A DNA stretch of 64,000 nt, taken from Comamonadaceae bacterium OS-1 (lineage in GTDB: Bacteria > Pseudomonadota > Gammaproteobacteria > Burkholderiales > Burkholderiaceae_C). Positions 1 through 8,508 of this stretch are shown one piece after another. The number at the start of each line of letters is the position of its first letter. Positions within the stretch are counted from its first letter, which is position 1. The position numbers and the translations under genes were made by a program. The stretch covers positions 1,488,001 through 1,552,000 of the forward strand of contig AP026969.1 of the NCBI GenBank assembly GCA_027923965.1, in the 5' to 3' direction. The notes below the pieces were generated by a model, which saw only the letters and a program-made list of their open reading frames with translations, did not search any database and had not been told where the DNA came from.

Positions 1-41
1 TCTTCCAGGCGTTGGATGCGTTGTTCCAGGGTAGTGCTCAT
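1..41 (-). CDS. 5' end of an unidentified gene (partial)
   Basis: A minus-strand ATG at 41..39 opens a frame reading MSTTLEQRIQRLE before the window ends. The purine-rich stretch just upstream could act as a ribosome binding site. The start resembles SnoaL/NTF2-like small proteins, which often begin with a short amphipathic helix of this kind, but thirteen residues cannot identify a family. It is transcribed away from the LysR gene at 220, so the regulator may control it. Confidence 0.45.
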   Translation of the reverse strand, partial: MSTTLEQRIQRLE

Positions 42-133
42 GGCGGGGTCTCTTTCTATGGGGTGGTTTGGGGGTTGCTGATTTCTTGTCGAGCGAGTTG
101 CCGGTGTGGGCAGGTTGGCGCGATGGAGGGAAC

Positions 134-150
134 TTTATCTGCGGGATAAA
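134..150. promoter_or_regulatory. Dyad in the LysR/divergent-gene spacer
   Basis: Perfect 6-bp arms TTTATC and GATAAA surround the 5-base spacer TGCGG. It lies 31 bases upstream of a second dyad in the same divergent intergenic region, an arrangement often seen for LysR recognition and activation sites. The operator role is inferred. Confidence 0.3.
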
Positions 151-180
151 CATTAAACTAGCCACAAATAGCCTGAATTT

Positions 181-201
181 TTTACAACCAAAAGTTGTAA
201 A
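181..201. promoter_or_regulatory. Candidate LysR box (8-5-8 palindrome)
   Basis: Perfect arms TTTACAAC and GTTGTAAA flank CAAAA. The match to the T-N11-A dyad typical of LysR-type regulators and its position 19 bases before the GTG start suggest autoregulation and control of the divergent gene. Binding is inferred. Confidence 0.45.
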
Positions 202-219
202 TACAAGCCGGGAGCCACC

Positions 220-1188
220 GTGTCGATCAATGAGTTGCGATCCATCACCACTTTCATCCGCACTGCGGAACTGGGTAGTTTGAGCAAGGCTGCCGAAGAG
301 CAGCACATCTCGCCACAGGCGGCCAGCAAGGCGTTGGGGCAGTTGGAACACTACCTGGGGGTCAGGCTGATCCACCGCACCACGCGCAGCATGTCGCTGA
401 CCGAGGAAGGGCAACGTTTTCTGGATGCCGCCCAACCCTCTTTGCAGGGCTTGCAACAGGCGCTGCGCGCAGCCCGGCAAACCCGGGAAGACATTGCCGG
501 GCCGCTGCGTATCGCAGGGCCGCGCACCGTTTTGCAAACCGTGATCGGTCCGGTGCTGGACGCATACCAGCGCCTCTATCCGCAAGTGCAGCCGGATGTG
601 CAGCTGGACGACCGCATCGGCAATTGGGTGGAAGACCGCGTCGATGTCGGCTTCCGTCTGGGCCATGCGCCCCAGGAGGGCCTGATTGCCCGGCGTTTGT
701 TTCCCATGCAGCTCATCATTTGCGCCGCGCCAAGCTATGTGGCCCAACACGGTTTTCCGCAAAATTTGTACGAACTGGCGGCCCACCGCTGCAGCGCATT
801 TCGCCGCCCCGTGGATGGACGTGTCTTTCCCTGGCATGTGAAAGTGGGTGAAGGCACCCAGGACCAACACGTCAACCCGGCTTTCTGTACCAACGACGAG
901 ACCCTGGAGCTGCGAACCGTGCTGGCAGGCTCGGTCATCGGCCAGCTAGCCGCGCCTACGGCTGCAGCATCCATTCGCGCGGGGCATTTGGTGCCGCTGC
1001 TGCTCGACCATCTGGCCGACCACCACAGTCTGTTCGTCTACTTTGGCAGCCGTGCAGCAGTACCAGTGCGGGTGCGGCGCTTCATCGACCTGGCGGTCGA
1101 ACGGCTCACCGACAACACCGACTTCGTGCTCGGCAAGGAAGAGCTGCTCCGCGCCCACACCCTGGGGGTAGGGGCATTCATTCGGTGA
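220..1188 (+). CDS. LysR-family transcriptional regulator
   Basis: A 322-residue one-component regulator. Residues 1-62 form the winged helix-turn-helix (SLSKAAEEQHISPQAASKAL, then the LIHRTTRSMSLTEEG wing). The rest is the periplasmic-binding-protein-like effector domain. The length is normal for the family (about 300). The start is GTG at 220. It fits because the protein then begins MSINELRSITTFIRT, as CrgA/DsdC-type members do. It is divergent from the truncated gene at the window edge, with two dyads between them. The effector is unknown. The next gene, fumC, is on the same strand 32 bases downstream but is probably unrelated in function. Confidence 0.88.
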   Translation: MSINELRSITTFIRTAELGSLSKAAEEQHISPQAASKALGQLEHYLGVRLIHRTTRSMSLTEEGQRFLDAAQPSLQGLQQALRAARQTREDIAGPLRIAGPRTVLQTVIGPVLDAYQRLYPQVQPDVQLDDRIGNWVEDRVDVGFRLGHAPQEGLIARRLFPMQLIICAAPSYVAQHGFPQNLYELAAHRCSAFRRPVDGRVFPWHVKVGEGTQDQHVNPAFCTNDETLELRTVLAGSVIGQLAAPTAAASIRAGHLVPLLLDHLADHHSLFVYFGSRAAVPVRVRRFIDLAVERLTDNTDFVLGKEELLRAHTLGVGAFIR

Positions 1189-1220
1189 GATGATGCCCAT
1201 TTCGACCCGCCCTTTGCCCT

Positions 1221-2606
1221 ATGACCACCCGTACCGAACGCGACACCTTTGGCCCCATCGACGTCCCCGACGACCGGCTGTGGGGGGCGCAGACGCAGCG
1301 CTCGCTGCAGAACTTCGATATCTCCGGCGAGCAGCAGCCGCGTGAAATCATCCGCGCGCTGGCGTTGGTGAAACGGGCTTCGGCCGTGGTCAACCAGGCG
1401 CTGGGCCTGCAGGACGCAGCCAAAACCCAGGCTATCGCCATCGCTGCCGACGAGGTGATCGCAGGCCTGCACCCCGATGAATTCCCGCTGGTGGTGTGGC
1501 AAACCGGCTCGGGCACGCAGACCAACATGAACGTCAACGAAGTGCTGGCCAACCGCGCCAGCGAGCTGATGGGCGGCGTGCGCGGGGAAGACCGCCTGGT
1601 GCACCCCAACGACGACGTGAACCGCAGCCAGTCCAGCAACGATGTGTTCCCCACCGCCATGCACGTGGCGGCGGTGGACGCCATGACCCGCAAGTTGCTG
1701 CCCGCTATTTTCCGGCTGCGCGCTACGCTGGCGCAAAAGGCCAGCGACTTCGACGGCATCGTGAAAATTGGCCGCACCCATTTGCAGGATGCCACACCGC
1801 TCACTCTGGGCCAGGAATTCTCGGGCTATGTGGCCCAACTGGACCATGGTGCGCGCCACATCCAGGCGGCCTTGCCCCACCTGTGCGAGCTGGCGCTGGG
1901 CGGTACGGCGGTGGGCACCGGGCTGAATGCACCCCAGGGCTATGCAGTAGCGGCTGCAGGCGAACTGGCCCGGCTCACCGGCCTGCCTTTTGTGACCGCG
2001 CCCAACAAGTTCGAGGCCCTGGCCAGCTGCGACGCGCTGGTGCACGCCCACGGTGCGCTCAAAACCCTGGCCGCCAGCCTGATGAAGATCGCCAACGACG
2101 TGCGCTGGCTGGCCAGCGGCCCGCGCAGCGGCATCGGCGAGCTCAGCATCCCCGAGAACGAGCCTGGCTCCAGCATCATGCCCGGCAAGGTCAACCCCAC
2201 CCAGAGCGAGGCCGTGACCATGCTGGCCGCCCAGGTGTTTGGCAACGACGTGGCCATCAACTTCGGCGGCGCGTCGGGCAACTTCGAGCTGAACGTGTTC
2301 CGCCCCCTGGTGGCGCACAATTTTCTGCAAAGCGTGCGCCTGCTGAGTGATGGCATGGTCAGCTTCAACGACCACTGCGCCGTCGGCATCGAGCCCAACC
2401 GGGAGCGCATCACGGCCTTGGTCAACAGCTCGCTGATGCTGGTCACCGCGCTGAACACCCACATCGGCTACGACAAGGCCGCGTTTATTGCCAAAAAAGC
2501 CCACAAGGAAGGCAGCAGCCTGCGCGAAGCCGCCGTGGCCTCGGGGCACGTGACGGGCGAACAGTTTGACCAGTGGGTGGTGCCGGGGGATATGGTGGGG
2601 CGCTGA
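1221..2606 (+). CDS. fumC: Fumarate hydratase, class II
   Basis: Iron-independent fumarase of the TCA cycle, interconverting fumarate and L-malate in the cytosol. The 461-residue length is canonical. Visible family marks are [13 protein letters not shown] near residue 97, the active-site histidine region [11 protein letters not shown] near 183-193, and the flexible catalytic loop signature [11 protein letters not shown] near 316-326. The start ATG at 1221 gives the usual N-terminus [12 protein letters not shown]. It converges on the PurM-like gene, and an interspersed repeat with a stable hairpin lies between the two stop codons and may end both transcripts. Confidence 0.97.
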   Translation: MTTRTERDTFGPIDVPDDRLWGAQTQRSLQNFDISGEQQPREIIRALALVKRASAVVNQALGLQDAAKTQAIAIAADEVIAGLHPDEFPLVVWQTGSGTQTNMNVNEVLANRASELMGGVRGEDRLVHPNDDVNRSQSSNDVFPTAMHVAAVDAMTRKLLPAIFRLRATLAQKASDFDGIVKIGRTHLQDATPLTLGQEFSGYVAQLDHGARHIQAALPHLCELALGGTAVGTGLNAPQGYAVAAAGELARLTGLPFVTAPNKFEALASCDALVHAHGALKTLAASLMKIANDVRWLASGPRSGIGELSIPENEPGSSIMPGKVNPTQSEAVTMLAAQVFGNDVAINFGGASGNFELNVFRPLVAHNFLQSVRLLSDGMVSFNDHCAVGIEPNRERITALVNSSLMLVTALNTHIGYDKAAFIAKKAHKEGSSLREAAVASGHVTGEQFDQWVVPGDMVGR

Positions 2607-2614
2607 ATATGCCC

Positions 2615-2668
2615 GCTATCTAAAAAATAGCTGCCTGTGCTGGTGGAATAAGCACAGGCGGCCTATTT
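2615..2668. repeat. Short interspersed repeat, copy 1
   Basis: Starts GCTATCTAAAAAATAGCTGC. It carries a hairpin with 8-bp arms CCTGTGCT/AGCACAGG and ends CGGCCTATTT. It sits between convergent fumC and the PurM-like gene. It shares the A/T-rich AATAGCTGC half and the AATAAGCACAGG half with thirteen other copies in the window. Confidence 0.75.
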
Positions 2669-2680
2669 GATGGGTAAAAG

Positions 2681-3799
2681 TTAACGAAGCTGTAGTTCGT
2701 CTGCGCCGTAGACCACGTTCAGTGGCTCTATCACCACCTGCTTGGCGCCGGCTTCTACAGTGCCTGCGACCAGCGCCGGGATGCCGAGGTTTTGCGCGAT
2801 CTCCACCACACGTGGGGCGTCGGCTGCTGCCACAAACAGGGCGAAACCGGCACCCATGTTGAGCGTGCCGTAGGCTTCGTGGTCGTCGAGCTGGCATTCC
2901 TTCTGCATGAAGGCCAGCACCGGGCTGACGTCGGGCACCTGCTGGATGCGGTAGGTCAGGGCTTTGGGGTGGCGCAGCAGCTTGCGCCATCCGTGGCCGG
3001 TGATGTTGGCGCAGTAATGGGGGATGATGCCGTCGGCCGCCAGGGCTTCGGTAACGGGCGAGTACAGCAGCGTGGGCGCCAGCAGCGCCTCGCCAAAGGT
3101 CTGGCCGTTGCCAATGTCCGTCAGATAACCCTTTGGCAGCCGCTCGGCCAGCTTGCGGGCCAGGGACACGCCGTTGGCATGGATGCCGCTGGAGGCCAGC
3201 AGCACGATGGCATCGCCTGCGTCCAGCTTGTCGCCGACGGACAGGCGGGTCTTGGGGCTGATGATGCCGGTGCACGATGCCGCCAGGTCCACCCGGCCAT
3301 CGGCCACCACCCCGGCCAAGGCCGGTGTTTCACCACCGCCCCAGGCGACTTTGCAGGTGTCGCAGGCGCGCTTCCAGCCTGCCACCAGGGCCTGGGCGCG
3401 CTGGGCATCGCCAAACCAGTCCGAGCCGCCTGCCGCCCAGTAGGCCTGCACCACCAGCGGCGTCGCGCCCACCGTGATCAGGTCGTTGACGGCCATGGCA
3501 ATCGTGTCCTGGGCGATGCCGTCGTAATAGCTTTTGCCAGTGAGCAGGGCCATTTCGTCGGCCAGAAGGGCCTTGGTGCCCAGGCATTCGACGATGCTGG
3601 CCAGGTACATGGGGCCCACATCGACCACATAGGCCGACTCGCCCCGTGATGCGACCACTTCGCTGAAGCCATGGCTGGCCAGGTGGGCACCGGTTTGGGC
3701 CGCTGCGCGCTGTGCAGCCACTTTCAGGGGGTCAATCAGGTCGTAGTTGACACCCGTTTGGTCGTAGGTCAAAGGGGCGGAGGGGTGTGCAGAGGTCAT
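2681..3799 (-). CDS. PurM-like (AIR synthase superfamily) protein
   Basis: A 372-residue protein with the two-domain AIR synthase fold: TGVNYDLIDPLK near the N-terminus, then AVNDLITVGATPLVVQAYWA, WGGGETPALAGVV, LLASSGIHANGVSLARKL and NITGHGWRKLLRH. These match the ATP-binding and dimer signatures of phosphoribosylformylglycinamidine cyclo-ligase (purine pathway). The canonical DGVGTK motif is replaced by ECLGTK, and the opening differs from the usual GVDIDAG. It may therefore be a divergent paralogue rather than the housekeeping PurM. No purine gene adjoins it; upstream on the same strand lie a TetR regulator and a hydrolase. The superfamily is sure, the exact reaction is not. Confidence 0.75.
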   Translation of the reverse strand: MTSAHPSAPLTYDQTGVNYDLIDPLKVAAQRAAAQTGAHLASHGFSEVVASRGESAYVVDVGPMYLASIVECLGTKALLADEMALLTGKSYYDGIAQDTIAMAVNDLITVGATPLVVQAYWAAGGSDWFGDAQRAQALVAGWKRACDTCKVAWGGGETPALAGVVADGRVDLAASCTGIISPKTRLSVGDKLDAGDAIVLLASSGIHANGVSLARKLAERLPKGYLTDIGNGQTFGEALLAPTLLYSPVTEALAADGIIPHYCANITGHGWRKLLRHPKALTYRIQQVPDVSPVLAFMQKECQLDDHEAYGTLNMGAGFALFVAAADAPRVVEIAQNLGIPALVAGTVEAGAKQVVIEPLNVVYGADELQLR

Positions 3800-3874
3800 G
3801 GCATGGCTGGAAGAGTGTGGACGGCATTATCCGTGACACCAGGGGGGGACCTCATGCGCATGGGGGAGGGCGCA

Positions 3875-4525
3875 TCAGGCCCTCACATAGCGCAACATCA
3901 TCTCCACCACGTTGGCGCGGCGCTGGGCTACGGCTTCGGGGCTGTCCATGTCGCGCTGGAAAATGAGGGCGAAGGTGTGGCGGTTGGAAACGTTGAAAAA
4001 GCTCAAGGCGCTGATCGACATGTGCAGGTCCACCGGGTCCAGGCCGGGGCGGAACACGCCCGCAGCCACGCCGCGCTGGTAGACCGCCTTGATGCCGTCG
4101 ATGGCGGTGGCGTTGCGTTGCTGGATGGTGGTGCTGCGGGCCAGGGAGGCGCCGCGCTGGATGTTCTCGTTCATCACCAAGCGGATGAAGTCGGGGTGGG
4201 TGCGCTCGTAGTCCACCGTGAAGCTGACCAGGGTGCGCAGGGCCTCGACGGGCTCCAGGTCTTCCAGTTGCAGCTCGCTCTCGATCTGCCGGATGCGGCT
4301 GTAGGCATCTTCCAGCACCTTGAGGTACAAGCCTTCCTTGCTACCAAAATAGTAGTAGATCATGCGCTTGCTGGTGCGCGTGGCTTCGGCGATCAGGTCG
4401 ATGCGGGCCCCGGCAAAGCCTTTTTCAGAGAACTCGCGGGTGGCCACCGTGAGGATATCGGCCTGGGTACGCTCGGGGTCGTTGGTACGGGGCTGGGGCT
4501 TTTTGGCGGGGGCGGACACTTTCAT
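3875..4525 (-). CDS. TetR-family transcriptional regulator
   Basis: A 216-residue repressor-type protein. Residues about 19-68 form the DNA-binding three-helix unit (ADILTVATREFSEKGFAG, then TSKRMIYYYFGSKEGLYLKVL). The remainder is a helical ligand-binding domain containing FIRLVMNENIQRG, seen in TetR members with an extended C-terminal domain. It starts 32 bases after the hydrolase stop and ends 75 bases before the PurM-like gene, so the three minus-strand genes could share a transcript. The ligand is unknown. Confidence 0.88.
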   Translation of the reverse strand: MKVSAPAKKPQPRTNDPERTQADILTVATREFSEKGFAGARIDLIAEATRTSKRMIYYYFGSKEGLYLKVLEDAYSRIRQIESELQLEDLEPVEALRTLVSFTVDYERTHPDFIRLVMNENIQRGASLARSTTIQQRNATAIDGIKAVYQRGVAAGVFRPGLDPVDLHMSISALSFFNVSNRHTFALIFQRDMDSPEAVAQRRANVVEMMLRYVRA

Positions 4526-4557
4526 AGCCCGCAGTGTAGGAGATAGCGGCAGCCTGT

Positions 4558-5412
4558 CTAGGCAGGCTTGGCCTCCAAGGTCTGGAGCAGTGCCGCATTG
4601 AACGCATCGGCCTGCTCGTACTGCACCCAGTGGCCGGCCTTTTCCACCAGGTGCAGCGACTGGAAGGTGGGCGCGGCCTGCAGCGCGGCGGCCAGCTCAA
4701 TGACCCGGCCCTCGTACAGGGCATCTTCGCGCCCATAGATGGCCCACACCGGGCAGCGTACCTGTTGCAGGGCTTTGGCCAGCACATCGGTGTACGACAA
4801 ACGCCGACCGGGGATGCGGTCGCGCCGCACGTTGGCGATGTGCATGGCCAGGGTGTCGTCATCCACACCGGCCGGGTCGAACAGCATCAGCGCAGTGAGG
4901 TTGTGGCGGTGCTGGATGGCCTGGGCTGCGGGGTCGGTCAGGTGCGTCCAGGCTTTGAGGGGTACGGTATTGCGTTGCACCAGGCCCAGGGCCGGTGCAC
5001 CGACGATGACCAGGCGGGCCACACGGCTGGGATAGACCTGGGCCAGAAAGCCGCCCACCATGCTGCCAAACGAGAAGCCCACCACGTCCACGGCGGCGTC
5101 TCCCACCAGCTGCTGCAAGCCCAGCTGCAGTGGCGCGTGCATGGCGTCGGCATCCCTGCCGGCACCTCCGGGGGGCACATCGGAGTCGCCAAAGCCGGGC
5201 AGGTCGGGCACCCACACCTGCCGCCCGGCATCGACCAGGCTTTGGATGTTGCGCAGCCAGTGCGTCCAGCTACCGCTGCCGCCGTGCAATAACAGCACGG
5301 GTGGCTGGCTGCCGGGTTGGCCCCAGCTGTTCCAATGGGTACGGGCTTTGCCAAACAGGGTGACGTGCTGGGTGGCGCGGGCGCGCAGGTGGGCAATGGC
5401 GGTAGTAGGCAC
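4558..5412 (-). CDS. Alpha/beta-fold hydrolase
   Basis: A 284-residue serine hydrolase, probably cytosolic as no signal peptide is visible. The oxyanion region LLLHGGSGSWTHW lies near 40-52. The nucleophile elbow is GFSFG (112-116, Ser114). The acid is plausibly Asp230 in YGREDALYEG and the base His261 in EKAGHWVQYE. This is the full catalytic triad in the order expected for the fold. Such proteins hydrolyse esters or C-C bonds of ring-cleavage products. The neighbouring TetR gene hints at inducible expression but not at a substrate. Confidence 0.85.
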   Translation of the reverse strand: MPTTAIAHLRARATQHVTLFGKARTHWNSWGQPGSQPPVLLLHGGSGSWTHWLRNIQSLVDAGRQVWVPDLPGFGDSDVPPGGAGRDADAMHAPLQLGLQQLVGDAAVDVVGFSFGSMVGGFLAQVYPSRVARLVIVGAPALGLVQRNTVPLKAWTHLTDPAAQAIQHRHNLTALMLFDPAGVDDDTLAMHIANVRRDRIPGRRLSYTDVLAKALQQVRCPVWAIYGREDALYEGRVIELAAALQAAPTFQSLHLVEKAGHWVQYEQADAFNAALLQTLEAKPA

Positions 5413-5435
5413 AGGCGGTAGGTGGAAAGTGTTAC

Positions 5436-5490
5436 GCTATGTAATTGATAGCTTCTTGTGCAGTCTGAATAAGCACGGGAAGCCTATTTT
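5436..5490. repeat. Short interspersed repeat, copy 2
   Basis: Reads GCTATGTAATTGATAGCTTC, then TTGTGC, then AATAAGCACGGGAAGCCTATTTT. It lies between the 5' end of the hydrolase gene and the 3' end of the CDF gene. The conserved ATAGCT and AATAAGCAC halves match the other copies. Confidence 0.7.
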
Positions 5491-5532
5491 ATGCATAAGT
5501 TCACACGGCCCCCACACCATCCGTCGCAGGGG

Positions 5533-6477
5533 TCAGACGGCGGTGTGGTCCCGGTCGGGCCGCCGCCAGGGGTCGATGTGGGTCATCAGGTTCAGCACCC
5601 GGTGCCGCTGCAGCACGCGCTGGCGCGCCGATACGGCAATCTCGTGCCCGGCCTCCACGCTCAGGGTGGCATCGACCTCGATGTGGGCATCGGCCACCAC
5701 CATGTCGCCCATCTTGCGGGTGTGCAGGTCGTGCACTCCGAGTACGCCGGGCGTGGCTTGCAGGGTCTGGCGGATGGCTTCTACCTCGGCTTCATCGACG
5801 GCCCGGTCCATCAGGTCGTGCAGGGCATCCCAGGCAAAGCTCCAGCCCATTTTGGACACCATGAAGCCCACGATCAGCGCCGCGATCGGGTCCAGCAGCG
5901 GGTAGCCCGCCAGGTTGCCGACGATGCCGATGCCCACCACCAGGGACGAGGCCGCGTCCGAGCGGGCATGCCAGGCATTGGCCACCAGCATGCTGGACTT
6001 GACCCGCTTGGCCACGGCCAGCATGTAGCGAAACAGCAGCTCCTTGGCCACCAGCGCGCCACCGGCCACCCACAGGGCCAGCACATGCACCTGGGCGATG
6101 GCTTCGGGGGCCTCCAGCTTGCTGGCGGCCGACCACAGCATGCCCGCGCCCACGGCCAGCAGCAGCAGGCCCAGCACCAGCGAGGCGGCGGTTTCATAGC
6201 GCTGGTGGCCGTAGGGGTGGTCGGTATCGGCGTCTTTTTTGCTGTGGTGGCTGGCCAGCAGCACCACGAAGTCGGCCACCAGATCGGACAGCGAGTGCAC
6301 GCCGTCGGCGATCAGGCCCTGGGACTTGGACAGGATGCCCGCCGTGATCTGCAAAATGGTCAGACCCAGGTTCACGGCCACGCTGACCCAGGTGCTGCGC
6401 GATGCGGCGGCGGCCCGCTGGGCCGGAGTGTGTTCGGTATCTTCGCTGTCGTCGTTCAAATCGTTCAGGTCGTACAT
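5533..6477 (-). CDS. Cation diffusion facilitator metal exporter
   Basis: A 314-residue inner-membrane antiporter expected to export Zn2+, Co2+ or Fe2+ in exchange for protons. About six hydrophobic segments are visible. The transmembrane metal site is formed by His61/Asp65 (GVHSLSDLVAD) and His170/Asp174 (WHARSDAASS). The cytosolic C-terminal domain includes LGVHDLHTRKMGDMVVADAH, typical of the dimerising metal-sensing domain. The ATG at 6477 gives the start MYDLNDLND. The frame is open further upstream but runs through spacer sequence, so those starts were rejected. Metal preference cannot be read from the sequence. Confidence 0.92.
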   Translation of the reverse strand: MYDLNDLNDDSEDTEHTPAQRAAAASRSTWVSVAVNLGLTILQITAGILSKSQGLIADGVHSLSDLVADFVVLLASHHSKKDADTDHPYGHQRYETAASLVLGLLLLAVGAGMLWSAASKLEAPEAIAQVHVLALWVAGGALVAKELLFRYMLAVAKRVKSSMLVANAWHARSDAASSLVVGIGIVGNLAGYPLLDPIAALIVGFMVSKMGWSFAWDALHDLMDRAVDEAEVEAIRQTLQATPGVLGVHDLHTRKMGDMVVADAHIEVDATLSVEAGHEIAVSARQRVLQRHRVLNLMTHIDPWRRPDRDHTAV

Positions 6478-6570
6478 GGGTGTGCAAAAGTGGCCGTGGG
6501 TGTCCGCATTATTCACAAGCCAGATTAAGTCCCGATTAACCAGGTGAGCGACAAAAAGTCCCCATCGATT

Positions 6571-6630
6571 TACTACATAAAAAAAGAGCAGCTTGTGCTC
6601 ACAGAATAAGCACAAACCGCCGATTTTTAT
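6571..6630. repeat. Short interspersed repeat, copy 3
   Basis: TACTACATAAAAAAAGAGCA followed by GCTTGTGCTC, AATAAGCACAAACCGCCGATTTTTAT. It lies between the stop of the dehydratase gene at 6641 and the CDF start. TTGTGCT/AATAAGCACAA can pair as a hairpin, so it may terminate the long catabolic transcript. Confidence 0.7.
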
Positions 6631-6640
6631 ATGAACCTTG

Positions 6641-7534
6641 TCAGAGCCGCTGCTTGAGCCGCATGTCATTGGGCAGCGGTGTGGAGCGGCGCAGCACGTC
6701 TTCGCTGAGCCACAGCGCGCTCTTGCGGGCGCGGGCGGCCACCACCGGCAGGGGCAGGTTCACGTAGTCGTCGTTGAAGACTTCAAAGCTGTAGTCGCCG
6801 CGGTAGCCCAGGCGGTCGAGCTTGAGCACCAGGTCCACCATCTGCTCGCTGTGCACGCCCTCGCCGGGGAACACGCGGTAGGTGCGGGCGGTGGTCATGC
6901 GCTCTTCAAAGGTCTTGGTTTCCTGCCACATGAAGTCGGCCAGTTGCACCAAAAATATCTTGCTCGGGTCCAGGTAGTCGATCTCGTCCAGCGAGGTCTT
7001 GGCGGCCACGATGTGGTAGCCGTCGATGCCCAGGCCCAGGTTGGGGCAGTCGGCGCGGCAGACCACGTCCCAGGCGGTGGTGAACTCGTTCACCGTGCGG
7101 CCCCACGACAGGCCCTCGTAGGCGATGCGGATGCCCAGCGGCACGGCCAGCATGGCCAGCTTGCGCAGATCGCGGGCAATGTGGTCCAGGTCCTGGGTGG
7201 CGTGTGGCGAGGTGCTGGAGCAGGCCAGCAGCACCTTGCAGTCCAGCGCGGCGCACATCTGTAGCATGGCCTTGGCGATGTCGATCTTGTACTCGTGCAG
7301 GTGGCCGCTCAGGCCCTCGAAGTCGCGCAGTACCTGAAAGCCCGTGCCACGCAGCCCGCTGGCCTTGACCTCGGCCACCGCCGCCTCCATGCCGTCCGGG
7401 TGGCCGACGATGTCGTTGGCCTTGAGCATCACCTGGGTAAAGCCCGCATCCACCATGGCCTTGAGCTTGGCTTTCAGCGGCCCGGCCAGGGTGATGGTGT
7501 CCATGCCGAAGCCTTGGATGGCGTGGTCTTTCAT
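6641..7534 (-). CDS. 3-dehydroshikimate dehydratase-like TIM-barrel protein
   Basis: A 297-residue member of the sugar phosphate isomerase/epimerase (xylose isomerase-like) TIM-barrel family. A four-residue metal site of the kind used by bacterial 3-dehydroshikimate dehydratases is present: Glu140 (IAYEGLSWG), Asp171 (GIDGYHI), Gln197 (FLVQLADF) and Glu251 (YSFEVFND). The inferred reaction is 3-dehydroshikimate to protocatechuate. Its start overlaps the stop of the HPPD-like gene by 4 bases, and the operon carries an AroE-like dehydrogenase and a transporter. In pseudomonads the corresponding QuiC protein is one fused chain with an HPPD-like C-terminal half. Here the halves are separate genes, the HPPD-like one first. 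Confidence 0.8.
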   Translation of the reverse strand: MKDHAIQGFGMDTITLAGPLKAKLKAMVDAGFTQVMLKANDIVGHPDGMEAAVAEVKASGLRGTGFQVLRDFEGLSGHLHEYKIDIAKAMLQMCAALDCKVLLACSSTSPHATQDLDHIARDLRKLAMLAVPLGIRIAYEGLSWGRTVNEFTTAWDVVCRADCPNLGLGIDGYHIVAAKTSLDEIDYLDPSKIFLVQLADFMWQETKTFEERMTTARTYRVFPGEGVHSEQMVDLVLKLDRLGYRGDYSFEVFNDDYVNLPLPVVAARARKSALWLSEDVLRRSTPLPNDMRLKQRL

Positions 7535-8442
7535 ACGGCTTTCTCGCTGTGCACGAGTTCGAACACGACGGAGCCCAGGTAGGTCTTGGTGATCGCACCG
7601 CGGCTCTCAGTGTGGGTGGCCTGGGTTTCCACAAACTCCACGCCCAGCGCGCGCAAGGCCTTCACCGCCGCCAGCACGTCGGGCACGCCCAGGCCGATGC
7701 GCTGCAGGCGCTCGTCGGTGTCGATCACGTTCAGTTCGGGCTCGATCAGTTGCAGCATGAAGCTGTTGGCGGCTTCCAAGGCCGGGCTGCGCAGCAAGGT
7801 GCCCTTGGGCATGATACCGAAGCGCTCTTCGTCGGGGATCAGGGCCATGCCAAACAGGGCGTTGTAGAACTCGATCCAGTCGTAGCTGCGCTCCGGGCCG
7901 ATGTACTGCACCACGCCAAAGAAGTGCAGTCCGGCGGTGGCTTCGGGCTTTTGGTTGACGGAGGGGATCGGGATGAAATCCACGTCGTAGATGGAGAAGT
8001 CCTTGTAGCGGTCCACAAAATAGATGCGGCTGCCGCCCGCGCCGTGGATGGCGGGGATGTTCAGCTCCATCACTTCGGCGTGGGTGGGTACCTCCCAGGC
8101 ACCGCGCTCGCGCACGTAGTGGTAGGCGGCGCGGGCATCGCGCACCCGCAAGGCGATGGCCGAAATGGTGGGCGATTCACTGCCGTGGCCTGCAGCCTGC
8201 GCGTCGCTGGGGTGGCCGTTGACCACGATGTTCAGCCCGCCCTGGCGGTACAGCTGAATTTCGCGCGAGCGGTGCCGCGCCACCGGTTTGAAACCCATCA
8301 TCTCCAGCACCTGGCCCAGCGCCTGCGGCTTGGGCGAGGAGTATTCGATGAACTCGATACCGTCCAGCCCCAGCGGGTTGGAGGCGTCGCTGAACGAGGC
8401 CTGCAAGGGCTCGCGGCTGGGGTTGGCCAGTAAATCACTCAT
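7531..8442 (-). CDS. 4-hydroxyphenylpyruvate dioxygenase-like protein
   Basis: A 303-residue protein with two vicinal-oxygen-chelate halves like 4-hydroxyphenylpyruvate dioxygenase. Of the three metal ligands expected in the C-terminal half, His173 (AGLHFFGVVQY) and Glu295 (VVFELVHSE) are in place. The second histidine, normally in GIQHIA, is Arg248 (ERLQRIGLGV). Dioxygenase activity is therefore doubtful. In fused QuiC-type proteins a domain of this kind accompanies the dehydratase, so a structural or regulatory partner role for the product of the next gene is likely. Its stop overlaps that gene's start (ATGA). A true ring-forming dioxygenase remains possible if another residue replaces the ligand. 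Confidence 0.78.
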   Translation of the reverse strand: MSDLLANPSREPLQASFSDASNPLGLDGIEFIEYSSPKPQALGQVLEMMGFKPVARHRSREIQLYRQGGLNIVVNGHPSDAQAAGHGSESPTISAIALRVRDARAAYHYVRERGAWEVPTHAEVMELNIPAIHGAGGSRIYFVDRYKDFSIYDVDFIPIPSVNQKPEATAGLHFFGVVQYIGPERSYDWIEFYNALFGMALIPDEERFGIMPKGTLLRSPALEAANSFMLQLIEPELNVIDTDERLQRIGLGVPDVLAAVKALRALGVEFVETQATHTESRGAITKTYLGSVVFELVHSEKAV

Positions 8443-8453
8443 GGATCAAATGC

Positions 8454-8508
8454 TCCTTAAATAGTAGCTGCTTGTGCTGGTGCAGCATGCGCTCCACCCA
8501 AAAATAGG
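8454..8508. repeat. Short interspersed repeat, copy 4, forming the 3' end of livF
   Basis: CCTTAAATAGTAGCTGCTTG, then TGCTGGTGCAGCATGCGCTC, then CACCCAAAAATAGG. It contains the stop codon and encodes the last residues (AHAAPAQAATI) of the ATP-binding protein on the minus strand. The AATAGTAGCTGCTTGTGCT half matches the family; the other half is diverged. Confidence 0.6.

Noticed and set aside
1038..2549. 503-codon minus-strand frame opposite fumC
   Set aside because: Shadow of fumC, with no domain and typical antisense composition.
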